Below, in pieces: positions 1 to 10,600 of a DNA stretch of 34,507 nt (positions are counted from its first letter, which is position 1; every line of letters begins with the position of its first letter). The DNA lies in the NCBI GenBank assembly GCA_002081555.1, contig MZNV01002797.1, positions 1 through 34,507 of the forward strand, written 5' to 3'. The position numbers and the translations under genes are program-made. The notes beneath the pieces were generated by a model. The model saw only the letters and a program-made list of their open reading frames with translations, searched no databases and was not told where the DNA came from. This DNA is from Protostelium mycophagum (Eukaryota > Evosea > Variosea > Protosteliida > Protosteliaceae).

Positions 1-26
1 CCACAATCACAAGTTCACGACACAAG

Positions 27-459
27 ATGGAAGCATCTCTATCCCTTGGCTATACAAAACTATTCGCGAAGAGTGTGCAATGTCTGGGCAAAATTGGGGA
101 GGATATGTTCATCGAAGCCACAAGCGACAAGATCATACTCAGAACACTTAATTCCTCTCGAGTCGCCTTCTTCGCTTTCCACCTGCAGAAGAATTTCTTT
201 GACTTTTACGACTTGGAAGATAAGAAATTCGCCATCAAATTGAAGCCCTGCCAGGCCGTCTTTCGTAATTACGAAGCGATCGAGAAGTGTACCATGAGAT
301 TGGACTACGTTCAAGAGAGATTCGTCTTCGAGACGTCACCTTCTGGCCATCGCAGAGAGATACGGACTGTCAGGAGAGGATGTTAGATAACATCGCCGTG
401 GCTCGTGCTTACAACTCTGATCATCAACTCGCCCTCCGTCATGCGCTAAAGTCACTATA
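27..459 (+). CDS. RAD9: RAD9-like 9-1-1 checkpoint clamp subunit (N-terminal part)
   Basis: The first 100 or so residues resemble the N-terminal half of animal RAD9. A 'LGKIGEDMFIEA' segment corresponds to 'LSRIGDELYLEP', 'LRTLNSSRVAF' to 'LRTVNSSRSAY', then come 'FF..Y' and 'CQAVFRNYEAIEK', matching the human 'FLSVFRSLAMLEK' strand-helix. RAD9 pairs with HUS1 and RAD1 to form the clamp loaded at damaged DNA that activates ATR signalling in the nucleus. The ATG at 27 lies 26 bases inside the window and follows CAAG. Similarity is clear to about residue 100 (near base 330). Beyond that the matching reading moves to the next frame ('AIAERYGLSGED', about 345-385) and then to the third ('DNIAVARAYNSD' to about 459). 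I cannot explain these shifts with ordinary introns. Missed micro-introns, indels or a decayed copy are all possible. Identity of the first exon is fairly sure; the 3' structure is not. Confidence 0.7.
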
Positions 460-772
460 ATACATTGTCTGCACTCAATGTGATTCATTTGAAAATGACA
501 CTCACATGTATTCACCGCTCTTTCTATAACTGTGTGGCAAACTCACCCATCTGCGCTAAGAGGGCAATCTGTAACAATAGTTTGGTGCGCTAAAGATGGT
601 CACCACATTTCTCTCATGTGCCCAGTTGTAGCCCTGTTACCATCAGCTCTGCTTCCATTGATGATGGATGATCTGAAAATTCACCTCCATAACGAGCTGA
701 TGAGCACGAGCGATGAGTGTAAGACCATTGTTGTGGTTGAATTGTTCTGCGATGTCCTGTCCAAAAATCCAG

Positions 773-1265
773 CCGGGACATAAAACATATGCACAAGATG
801 CTTACATCTGCCTCCAATCATGTCCCAAAGCCAAAGAAATGTAAGTATGAAATTGTGAATTGTCTAACACAAAAAATGACGATGAACCGACAATTATACA
901 GGATGATAGAACGCTTATATAGGTATGGTTGAGTGCTCTGTGGGTGACTTTCAATGATGAGGTAAGTTGAAATATGATAATTGAGAAGATGATTTTTAGA
1001 ATGATGATCTGACAATAACACAGGTACATAGTTAACATACAGAGACAGGTGTTTGTGGATTCTGAGTTTTTTTGGATAACAAGGTAAGTCGAAAAATGCA
1101 ATTTAGAGACATTTTCAATGATGATTAGGGGTCAGGATTTTGACCACACAACACAAAAGGTAAGAACTTGTTGAATTTAAATTTTGGAATTGATCATGCA
1201 AATAGGTACAGAGGATTGATGTGAATGGTGGACATCATCCGGACCATCGCTCGAACAAAAAATAA
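773..1265 (+). CDS. Small 3' exons, product unknown; possibly the end of the RAD9-like gene
   Basis: Five exons join in consistent phase: 773-840, 902-922, 1024-1083, 1129-1159 and 1206-1265. Donors are GTAAG-type except GTATGG after 922, and acceptors are CAG or TAG. The joined reading contains '[20 protein letters not shown]' and then '[12 protein letters not shown]', and it ends in a basic 'HRSNKK' before TAA at 1263-1265. The stop lies inside the AATAAA hexamer at 1261-1266. I do not recognise the protein. It may be the divergent tail of the RAD9-like gene starting at 27, or a separate gene: the region 460-772 has open reading ('[19 protein letters not shown]' near 670-735) that I could not join to either side. 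Exon sizes of 21-68 nt are normal for this window. Confidence 0.4.
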
Positions 1266-1300
1266 AATAATACATATAAATATTAATGATTTTTTATTTG

Positions 1301-2089
1301 TTATACCCTTCTCTTCTTGTTCATTGGGAGAGCATCCCATCCTTGCCCAGTACAGAGTGGTGTTGAAGTCGATGGGATTTTGCCAGGGCTTGGCTCTTGT
1401 TGAGGTGCTTTTCTGTTGCGAACGGGGCAAGATACCAAAGGAGTGGCAGGAGGAGAGATGATTGAGTCATCTTTGACAGGAGTTGAGAAATATCTGGTTC
1501 CTTTTTGGTGGAAGTAGCAATAAAAATGGCAGGTGATATGGATTGCTCAAAGGCATTAGATACCATGCCAAAGTCTGATGTGACATCATTGTCAAACTCT
1601 TGTGATACCTTGGCTGGAGAACATTCCAAAAATGAAGCAGTCTGTGTGTTCACTGTCAAAAATAAGCAAAATGATGCTTTTAAATATTTGCAAAAGGGGC
1701 TATCTAGAGCAGTTGGGGGTGACAGGGGTGCTGAGTGTGGGAGGGTATGTTGTCTTCCGCTGGGTGAGAGACTGGCGTAAAATTCGGAGAGGGGTGTCAC
1801 TACATGGGAGGGGATGTCTTAGAGGTGCGGGCAAAGTTTCAGAGTTCTACGTGAGTCTCTGCAGTTGTGGTCCACAAGTTCTGCCTGGAAGGTGACGCAA
1901 AAGTTGATTAAAATCACTAAGAAGATTGGGATGAGATACGCAGAAGGCGTTAATTTTGGTTTCTACTGGCCCAAAGATGTAGCGGCCAAACGCCTTGTCG
2001 TTAGTCCAAAAGGTGTGCGGGTGAAATGGCCAGTGAGGTAGTTTGCGTTCAGCTTGTTCTGCTCTACTGTTATAGGCGTCTCTTGTCAT
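1301..2089 (-). CDS. Unrecognised protein with basic C-terminus
   Basis: Two convincing coding stretches lie on the minus strand. The N-terminal one starts at ATG 2089 ('MTRDAYNSRAEQ', then 'HWPFHPHTFWTNDKAFGRY') and runs to about 1860-1970. The C-terminal one (about 1480 to 1303) reads 'STPVKDDSIISPPATP' and ends 'WDALPMNKKRRV' before TAA at 1301-1303; the last residues look like a nuclear localisation signal. Between them is at least one short acidic exon ('QEFDNDVTSDFGM', near 1570-1600). The longest open frame here (1321-1800) is mostly a shadow, because the terminal exon reads better in another frame. AATAAA follows the stop on the minus strand (near 1292-1297). A serine/threonine/proline-rich, probably nuclear protein of roughly 150-220 residues is my inference. 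I recognise no family, and internal splice sites are not settled. Confidence 0.45.
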
Positions 2090-2170
2090 ATCCGTCGTGG
2101 ATGCCCACAAATTTGCTGTAGGAGTGGTGTCTCTCCATAACGGTCTACAATGCCATCCGAATAAAACGTC
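2090..2170. promoter_or_regulatory. Divergent promoter between the unknown minus gene and CCDC97
   Basis: The two start codons (minus 2089, plus 2171) are about 80 bp apart, so promoter and 5' UTR elements of both genes must lie in this interval or inside the first exons. CCDC97 could also start at in-frame ATGs 2195 or 2204, which would widen the gap to at most about 115 bp. I see no clear TATA box. The assignment rests on spacing alone. Confidence 0.4.
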
Positions 2171-3291
2171 ATGATTATCACAACAAATTTGAGGATGAGC
2201 AACATGACAACGGGAGATCTTCTTGGCATTGTGATAGAGGAATTGTCCAGAAGTGAAGGACTTCGTTTTCCGACTGTGAAAACATTTAATGATGAAGGAG
2301 AGCTAATCGAGACGGAAAATGTGCTCACACAACCCCAAAAGGTACAAAGATTACAAGAACTTGTTGACAGAGATATATCATTGTTCTTTGGTGAGCAATC
2401 ATCAAAATACGATCCTCTGACTTCTGCAGAGCGTTATGGAAACCTGATGACATCACAAAATTTATTATTGCTCTCGAACTACGCGCCTTTCAAGGGTAAG
2501 AATACATGTTACACTTCTATCAGCTGAATGTTCTCAGCAAATTATGAAGCACAATTTCATCTTGGGCAACTACTGCCCAGCCAAGCGTTGTCACCTGGTG
2601 AAGCCTTATCAGATATTCAAAAGCAGAAGCGGGTGCGTGTTGAACAGAACAAAAATTCAAGCGTGCCCATCAGTGCAAAGAATAGGAGATGGACCTACAT
2701 GCAGAAACTGTTGCAAGAGGGAACGTAAGTAGATTGTGTACATGACCAGAGTGATTGATCAAAGGCAGCTACTTCTCAGAAGAGGAAATGGAAAATAGAC
2801 AGCCGTACATGTTCTACCAGTATGTAGGAAAATACAGAAAAAAGGACAACACAAAATTCGACAAAGACGACAAGTTATCAGACCGACTCTTGAAAAAGTG
2901 CGTTTTCACATCAGAAGCCAATGTCAATGATCATCCATTCATTCTATACTTTTTATAATTTATCATAAACAGTTACGACATGTGCAAGAGAGAAGATGAC
3001 GTCACAAAAGGACGAGAAAATGAGGAAGAATTCGACTCAGAATCAGAGGATGAGCGGATAATTGAAGATGCAACAGACAACATGGAGGAAGAAGAAGGCC
3101 AAGAGGCCCAAGAGCCAGGAGACAGCGCAGAACAATTTGAAGAGTTCTTCTCTCTGATGAAGGACCTGTTTTTGCAAGGGAAAGACACCAAATTTGTGGA
3201 TTACAAGATCATCGACAACGATACAAGATTAGACGATATGAGAGAGATCAACAGAGAAGCAGAGGAGAAATATTTTGATGAAGATGTATAA
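2171..3291 (+). CDS. CCDC97: CCDC97 family protein
   Basis: Four exons fit in phase: 2171-2495, 2538-2724, 2769-2897 and 2973-3291, giving 319 residues from ATG 2171 (ATGs at 2195 and 2204 are also in frame). The DUF2052/CCDC97 core is clear. 'TYFSEEEMENRQPYMFYQYV' corresponds to the vertebrate '[20 protein letters not shown]'. After a long acidic stretch (ESEDE...EEEEGQEAQEP) comes 'FLQGKDTKFVDYKIIDND', matching 'FLDGKDGDFDYSTVDDN', and the protein ends 'EEKYFDEDV' like 'EERYFDEEE'. Human CCDC97 is a nuclear protein found with the SF3B part of the U2 snRNP; its exact role is not well settled. The stop TAA (3289-3291) lies in a TATAAA sequence that may serve as a variant poly(A) signal. The PELP1 gene ends 18 bp further on, on the other strand. 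Confidence 0.88.
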
Positions 3292-3309
3292 ATTTGGAGA
3301 AGACTTCAT

Positions 3310-6300
3310 TTAATCAGAATCTGGTCCTTCATCCACAAGATCGATCTCATCCTGTAAAATTCAGCTCGGCAGCCCAACACTTGTCCTCACCTCCGGTACT
3401 GCTTTTTTCGATACAACTGGTGCCTCTTTGCTTGGTGTTGTGGGGTTCTTTCTCTTTTTGGGGTTCTCTTTCTTCTGTGCTGAAGAGGGTGTCACAACGG
3501 GTGTGGACTTTTGAGATCCCTTCTTGCTGGGGGTGACGTCTTTTTGAACCTCTTCTATTCTTCTCTTCTTTGGTGCCTCTACGACCACCTCATGTGTCTC
3601 CTGTCAATGTAAGCATCTCCAATTTGCACAAGAGCTGTGTGCTCAAGCGATGATCAAGAAGATGGGTGAAGAGGTACGAACAGTCTTGGCGGTGATCTTG
3701 AAAGCCAGTGCGGGGATTTGTGTCTGCTCTGTTACTTTAGGTGACTCCATGTGCACTTCTACGACGTGAGGTGTCTCCTCATCTTCAGAAGATTCCTGGA
3801 AATTTCAGTCAAGATTCGCAGATTTTAGAAGCCAGAATGAGCGAAATTACCATAGTTCTGGCGTAGTCTATAATGCTTGAAGTGGGCTTCAACTCTCTAG
3901 TGTGCCCGTGATGTTCTAAAACTGACAACTTGTGTGGTTGTGTGGTGGGAGCACGAGGATGCAACATCAGTTCACAGACGCTCATCGCCTCTGCACAGAA
4001 GCTTGCCACCTATACATTTGAGTCTCTTTAGACGTTGATTTATGCTCAGAACAGATCATTCTGAAGTCGCATAACATCTCAGCCGACAATATTAATTGAT
4101 ATTGTACAAAAAGTATTACTTGTTGGCTGTGGTCGTTTCTGCCTTGGCCGAAGATAGTCACGGCGTAAGAGAGTACAGGGGGTTGTTGTGCCACGGGTGA
4201 TTTCAACGAATTCAAGAGGCACTTCATCAGAGATAAACGCACTTGAGGGTAAGCCCTATTGATATCAATATTATTGCTAAAGTGGACGGAGTGGACAGAA
4301 CGATTTGTCGCTGCGGCGAGCCTTCAAAACAATAATATAAATGTATGTTTATCCGTGATTTTGTAGATTTGTAAATCGACTCACTCTACTGCGGGCTCGA
4401 AAAGGCATGATGAGAGGAGTGTGTCGATCTCGATTCTTGAAGCGAAGGACAAGAGTACACCAGAGTGTAATAATGCGGATTCCAACACTATAAATATATT
4501 AAAATATTGCCAGCATTGCAAAGCATCACGATTCTTGCACCGAATTATATGATTTTAATCGGTGCAAAACTATCACGATGGTCCTGACCATACCAAGTCG
4601 GCAAGTCTGCCGCATAAAATGAGTTGAATATCTACATACCGAATAATGAAGACAGGAAATCCTTCTGTGCCTCAGGAGTGAGGGGTGCATTTTTCTGTGT
4701 CGCCTTGGCACCCAATTGTTGCTCCGCAGTCTTTTTCTTCGTTTTCGCCTGGATGATTGAGTTTCACATTTTTTTTAACTAAAACAACATCTATGACAAG
4801 TGCATTTTACACTCTCAGATGAGGATATTACCTGCAGCACGATGTTGGTGGTATCTCTTCGTCCAGCTAAAAATACCCTCAGGTCTGATATGATTGTTGG
4901 GATTAACTGAGACACCACACTGTCGACAGAAGCCACACCAAAAACGGAGATGTAGTGATGTACAGCTCTGTACACTTCACATCTCAACTGTGCACTGTTT
5001 CGGTCAATCTTCATCGAAATTTCACCGGAATTTCCCGACCTTTCTCGCGCGTCTTGGGCACCAGAGAGGAGGGCTGCACCGATTTGTGTTGCAAAAGGGG
5101 CCAGACCGTGCTTCACAGAAATGAAGAGGGAGGATAAAAATCGATACGTGGAAGTGTGAATGGAAGGCAATAACTACATTATGTCAGTACTCATCATTGG
5201 TACATGCATATTTGGTATAGGTGGGATTCTAAAATATGTTTTTGTAGTGGCTTTGTTGCCAAGATGTTGTCCTTCAATTACGATTTGGCGGCTCCACCGC
5301 AAACGCGAAATACACTTGATATATTACAATCCGTTTGTCTCTGCAGCTTTGCTACCAGAGTTTAGGGGTTTAGTCCAGTGGTTGAATTGATTGGATGACC
5401 ATCATATTTCTCCGCCAATTACCATCATTATTTTTTGCAACAGACGCATCCCAATTGAAAATATGATCACTCATGACTGACCTGCATGCGGTCGAAAGAG
5501 GATAGCTGTGTGTCTACGTTATCAGATAACACCGTCCTGTCTGCCTCTACACTCAACGCTCTCTGCGCCAGGTTGAATATCTCTGTGATTGGGACCTTGT
5601 GTTGCACGCTTTCTCTCATCTCCCCGCCACCCTGTTATCAATCAACGTTACTGTTTTTTTTATGATTTTGTAATCTCTGTTTGCTGAATCTGACACAGAA
5701 ATGATACAGTTTTGTACAGATTGAGAGAAGAAGACTTTGTGACAAATCGGGATGTTATAAATAGGATGACATACCATCAATAAGCTGAGTGTCTTCAGGA
5801 TAATATCGTATCTGCTCTGTAGTACAAGTGACAATATAGACTCCTCTGGCACCTCAATAATCTTTTGGAGCAGAGAATCTTCGGAGAGATCTGTAGTTCT
5901 GTACAAATGAGTCTCGTTGTAGATCAGATAACGCTCTACCTAGCGTCCTCCAGACCAGTGAATGACGTGTCCAAGGTGTAATTTGCCAATTTCAGCAGTC
6001 TCGACACGGTACGTGACCATGATTCCTCGTTAGTTACCGTGACTTCGGCGAGAGTTAACGCGCTTTCCACCCTCGTCTCCTCTTCGCTTGACATGATCTT
6101 CACACGTCAATCTACAATTCGGCATTCTACAACGCATACCTGTGTCAACAGGATGTCCTCGATGCGGGGGAGGGAGGGTTTTATTGCGGTGGGAATGCAA
6201 TGTACAACCTTTCTGAAAGCTTCGAGACATTCTGAGCGTGAGGTAGCAACGGAATTTTCCAAGGATCTTATCAATAGTGGTGTAAATCTGGGCAGGTGAT

Positions 6301-6858
6301 TCATCATGAGACGGCGCACGTCGGTCGAACGAATGCCAGACTCTATCAGTTGAGCTGTTGTCAGACAAGTCACTCCTGAAAGAATGAGAATAATGAGAAA
6401 AATTTCAGACAAACCTAAGGTGATCTCGCTTATGTTTCTCTGCAGTGTGTCAAATTAAGACACAGAAAGGATCATCGACAGCACAAAAATGGTGAGAAAA
6501 TCTTACCTTCAACATTTCAGACAGCTGTTTGACCCATTGTTCCAAATGATCAGAAATCTGCTGTTGAGTGCAACACTTTATGGTTTGTTTCCAAAGACAT
6601 AATCCCGCCCACACTAATTCCCACTACATGAATGAGCACAGCTAATATGTTTTTTTCCACCTTCTTCTCGCGGGTGTAGGAATTGATCTTTGTCAGCCAG
6701 AGATCACACAGTCTACGATGATTCGTGCCTGTATTTGAGAAGATTTTCAACAGGAGATCATCACGTGCTAGGGTGGCTGAGAGCTGTTCTAACCGATCAA
6801 AGATGTCCTCTTTGTCATTGAAAAGATCTCCCTCTAGAAGCGCTTGAAACTCATCCAT
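3310..6858 (-). CDS. PELP1: PELP1/RIX1-family ribosome biogenesis scaffold
   Basis: I could build 14 phase-consistent exons: 6858-6613, 6560-6507, 6439-6415, 6375-6140, 6097-5940, 5898-5775, 5631-5482, 5173-4832, 4748-4640, 4487-4385, 4255-4120, 4009-3851, 3795-3736, 3600-3391, then a final piece 3351-3310, for about 717 residues. Diagnostic matches to human PELP1 are 'MNHLPRFTPLLIRSLE' (MNHLPGLLTSLLG), 'VPITEIFNLAQRALSVEA' (VPVQEILDFICRTLSVSS), 'LLPSIHTSTYRFLSSLF' (LLLPSIHLEALDLLSAL), and 'RCEVYRAVHHYISVFGVAS'. PELP1 with TEX10 and WDR18 (yeast Rix1 complex) supports pre-60S maturation and ITS2 processing in the nucleolus. The tail is a lysine/serine/proline-rich segment ('KKRRIEEVQKD', 'KKENPKKRKNP') closed by the acidic 'DEIDLVDEGPDSD'. 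The giant glutamate/proline tail of vertebrate PELP1 is absent. One exon is only 25 nt (6415-6439) and the last intron is 39 nt. The 3795-3736 boundary is least certain. Confidence 0.85.
5174..5481 (-). other. Oversized intron inside the PELP1-like gene
   Basis: At 308 nt this intron is several times longer than most others of the gene (39-250 nt, mostly under 110). It has a GTCAGT donor after exon 5631-5482 and an ATGTAG acceptor before exon 5173-4832. Its centre holds a hairpin-capable segment on the transcribed strand (TTTGCGG near 5301-5307 pairing with CCGCCAAA near 5286-5296). Ribosome-biogenesis genes often host snoRNAs in introns. I cannot confirm C/D or H/ACA boxes with proper spacing, so no RNA gene is called. 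Confidence 0.3.
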
Positions 6859-7634
6859 GATGTGATCGTTTCTTCAAAATTTGAAGGTCGGATCTGAGAA
6901 ATTTCCGCCAATCTACAAGTTGATTTTTATTTAATTAAAAATATATTTGTTAAATTATAAATGAAAGTGAGCCATCCTTTATTATGATTGATGCATGTTC
7001 TTCTTAAGATCATCACACCAGATTCCTGTCTACCTCATTGTAGACCTTGATACAATCTGATAAATAAATATTTGATAGTAAGCATAACAAGAACGATAAT
7101 GCTGATTTAAGTTGCTGATAGCCTAACATGGCCATGGGGATATTCTTTTTCAGGCTTCTGAGGCAAACATAGAATGTTCACGGTTGAAGAGATAGTCTCA
7201 ATTTTTCACGTGTTACATAGTTACATAGTTAATAGGAGTCATTGTCATTCCTTTTATTTCTGTAAGTGAGACACCCACCCCTTTCTGGAAGGAGCTTTGG
7301 TTTTGTACCGATGAGGCTTTTTGTATAAACGGGAGTACGGAATTTAGAGGAGAGGGACTACATGTGAACATCGGCTGGGATTGGAGCCCAGTGTGGCAAC
7401 CGAAGGCATGATGCACGCCCGTGTGGTGGCAAAGTAAATGAAGTAACGTCGGTAATTGTAGAAGACATTTAAATTTAATTAATTCAATAATAATTTCGAA
7501 GATTATCTGCTCATTTCGAGGATTCACGCAATCAGATTACAACCCGCCATTTCTGAGACAGCTGTGTTCGCCGAATGGAACATGTACCAAAAGAATGACC
7601 ACAAAAAGACAAAAAAACAAGAATAACCACAGAA
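6859..7634. other. Intergenic region, no gene seen
   Basis: This interval separates the divergent starts of the PELP1-like gene (6858, minus) and the ankyrin/F-box gene (7635, plus), and is the largest gene-free stretch left of the SMG1 gene. It is AT-rich (for example 6930-6965). It carries the short direct repeat TTACATAG TTACATAG at about 7205-7220. Minus-strand ORFs at 7213-7527 and 7524-7742 show no recognisable features beyond a hydrophobic run and the latter is antisense to a better plus-strand exon. I see no tRNA, CRISPR or transposon signature here. Confidence 0.5.
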
Positions 7635-10600
7635 ATGGAAGATGATCTTGCCGTGATTTCGGAGATCTTTCTTCTCTTTGATGAAGACGATGTGACCAGA
7701 GGAGAACCCTTTGACCGAACAGGTATCGATCTCGTACCTCATGCAAGTCCAGTTGCCTTCTGTGCTTGAAGACTGACGGTATCAGGTGTTTCCAAAAGGC
7801 ACAAATGGCGCACCCGAGATGGACGTCATAGCATTCAAATGGTCAGCTTGGAAAGAGACGATTTGCAGGGATTGCACATCTGCTGCCATATTTTTGTTGG
7901 GTCACATCACCAGCGAGGTCGAGATCGGAAACGTGGTTTCTTGGACTTTGCATGCGGGAAGCATAAAAGTGCTGTCTTTAATTCTGGAGAGACAGCCATT
8001 CATTTTGGATGATTGGGAAGAATCTGAGCTCATTGTTCCTGATGTGAGTGGTGAATTGTGAAATGATTCTAAATAAAATCTCACAGTTAAGATATGCTCT
8101 GGAGACGGATGGCAGAGACATGTACAACATGATCATGGAACACATGCAAGAGGTGCTTTTGCTCAAAGACATTTTGTTATTTTATTTCCGATGAAATGTC
8201 TAAGGGCAATATCAACTTGGTGAAATATTTTGTCTGATTCTGACAAGATATAGAGATCCATTCCTGTACTTTGTCAGTTGGGTGACACTGAAGGCCTCTT
8301 TGAAGCTCTAACTCATCAGAACTATAATCTGGACAGTACGCAAATAACAACAGCTATTGAGAAGCAGAGAGCAATAGATTTACAAATCGTCAAGATGATG
8401 CTGGAAGACCCAAGGTAAGTGTCAGATGTCACGTTGTAATTACAGGTGTCAAAATGACATGTGTGACTTGTCTACAGATATGACCCTTTTGATGGAGGAT
8501 TACTGGAATATGCGATTCAATCATCAGAAGAGGTGATTTTATTTTTCCATCGTAATTCATGTAACAATAAATATAAATATATTAAATCTTGCAAGATATT
8601 GGAGATGCTATTTCAACATCCAGAAATGAAGAATAATTATGATTCGAAATATATACGTTTCGCTGTGAATAGAAAGGTGAGTGTTTACCGGTGGGATTTT
8701 TCTGACACGGAAAGACCAACTTGACGACCCTGCAAAGATTATACGAACATCCAGGATTCCGTCCATCCTTCTATGAAATGAAAACATTGACAAGAATCAT
8801 CGATAATGGACATCTGCAGGTATAAATATCACATATATATATCCATATAATATATATACCTCTCCCATATCACTCTTCAAATCATCTCTGCTCTTCCCAA
8901 ATATCTTTCTTGTTTGCATAAAATACTAAAAGAATGGGTGAATCTATGTGTGTACTTGAATGATTTATTCTGACTCATTGTAGACGATCGAATTTATCGC
9001 TAATATTCCAGATATTTATATTCCGAGTCACATCATTCAGAACTCCACCACACAGATTATGAAGGTATTGGTATATCACGATATTAAAATAATGACAATA
9101 GTTACTCTTATCATACCCCCATCTCAGGACTAAAAGCATTGAAAAATGGGCCCTCAGCCAGGGATTTTTAACACGTAAACGACAAATGTAGATTTCATCT
9201 GACAACTGCCAGATGGTGAGTTATTGTGCAATAAGAGAGATGGAGAATACTTCCGTTATTTTTTCGACTTACCCATCGATCTACAACGAGTCGTATTGAG
9301 TTACCTGACTGCTGATGGAACAAGCGAAATCCTGGCGGTTTCTCTCGGATTTTTTAAACTGATTGAAAACGAAGAATATTGGTACAGAAAGACCAAGGAA
9401 AAGTGGGCGAAATCTGGCTGACATTATTTTCTGACTCGTTGTAGATTCACCAACTTTGATCGTTTGAATATTGCGACTTGCTCTGCTCTCGATGTCCACG
9501 CGATGCGGTGGGGTCAGAGGAAAAGGGTAAGCCGATCCATGTACATCATTTTGATAGATTGACACGATGTCGCATCTGACGCCTGTCAGATCGGATTTCG
9601 TGGCATGGAGAAGCCTTGCTATTGGAGGATAATGTATTACACATTCAGTCACCTTCTTTCGGACCAGAGATGCTTATACTCAGCGACCGGGTTTGTGATC
9701 CCTTCCTTTTCTGAATTTCTGACCGTCAAAGTTCCATTTCCGTGATACCAAGGCTGTTGGACGTGGAGAAGAGCAGTAGAACCGATATCTACGATAAAGC
9801 CCGTGATTTCATGTCAGATCTGTTGCGTTACACAGTGTGCCAGATCCCTTGGCTCTCCTACCTCTTCACTTGGCCATATTATCGTGGAGATCCACACTGC
9901 TCTGTCGCAGGTGATTTTCATAAGCTATTTATGCCTTGTGACACTGCCAGGGCATCCTTTTCCCGCCTTCGCATTTTATTTCAACGAGTGTGGATATGAG
10001 GAAACCCAAAATGGGGTTCAGGTTTATATTTCAGAATTCGAGCAAACAGGCATAAGGGCTCATATATATTATGTCGACGCTCACAGAAACGAGCATGATA
10101 GGGTTGTCGTATTCCAATACAACCGTGAGGTCACTGATGATGAACAAATAGTGAGCTATTTTTAGCCGACGTGATATATTGACCGTTGTAGATACAGAGA
10201 TACATGACATATATGCAAGAAGCTCTCCATGTCCTCTCGGTAAAAACATTTTATCTCTATTGTTATTACTATCCACAATAGTAAGGATTGACACGAGCAG
10301 ATTGACTACTTTACAAGATCATATGACAGAGATGAAGGAGTGTTGGAAGGCCTTTGGAAGGCAATGGAGGAAGAGAAACTGTTCAATTCTTCACAAATCG
10401 ACACAAATCTCACCAAGTTGTGCGAGAAACTGACGGGATATGTCCATGTCGAGGTCTGTTGAGGATTTTTGGCGGGAAATTCTGACAGATGTCAGGGAGA
10501 TTACAAGATGAATGACAGATTGTGTCGGTATTTGGATGGTCTTTTTGGTGGAGCAAATGGGAGGCCTTCAAAGCGTATTCATGCGGCGTTTGAGAGGTGA

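Noticed and set aside
1321-1800. 159-codon minus-strand ORF as a single-exon gene
   Set aside because: Its 3' part is a shadow: another frame over the same bases ends in a Pro/Ser-rich, basic NKKRRV tail with a poly(A) signal, so only part of the long frame is likely coding.
7524-7746. Minus-strand ORFs with a strong hydrophobic run (FFVFLWSFFW), perhaps a small membrane protein
   Set aside because: The same bases on the plus strand give a better exon, an acidic N-terminus from ATG 7635 that splices in phase to the ankyrin exons; the hydrophobic run is the antisense of AAAGAC/AAACAA-rich sequence.
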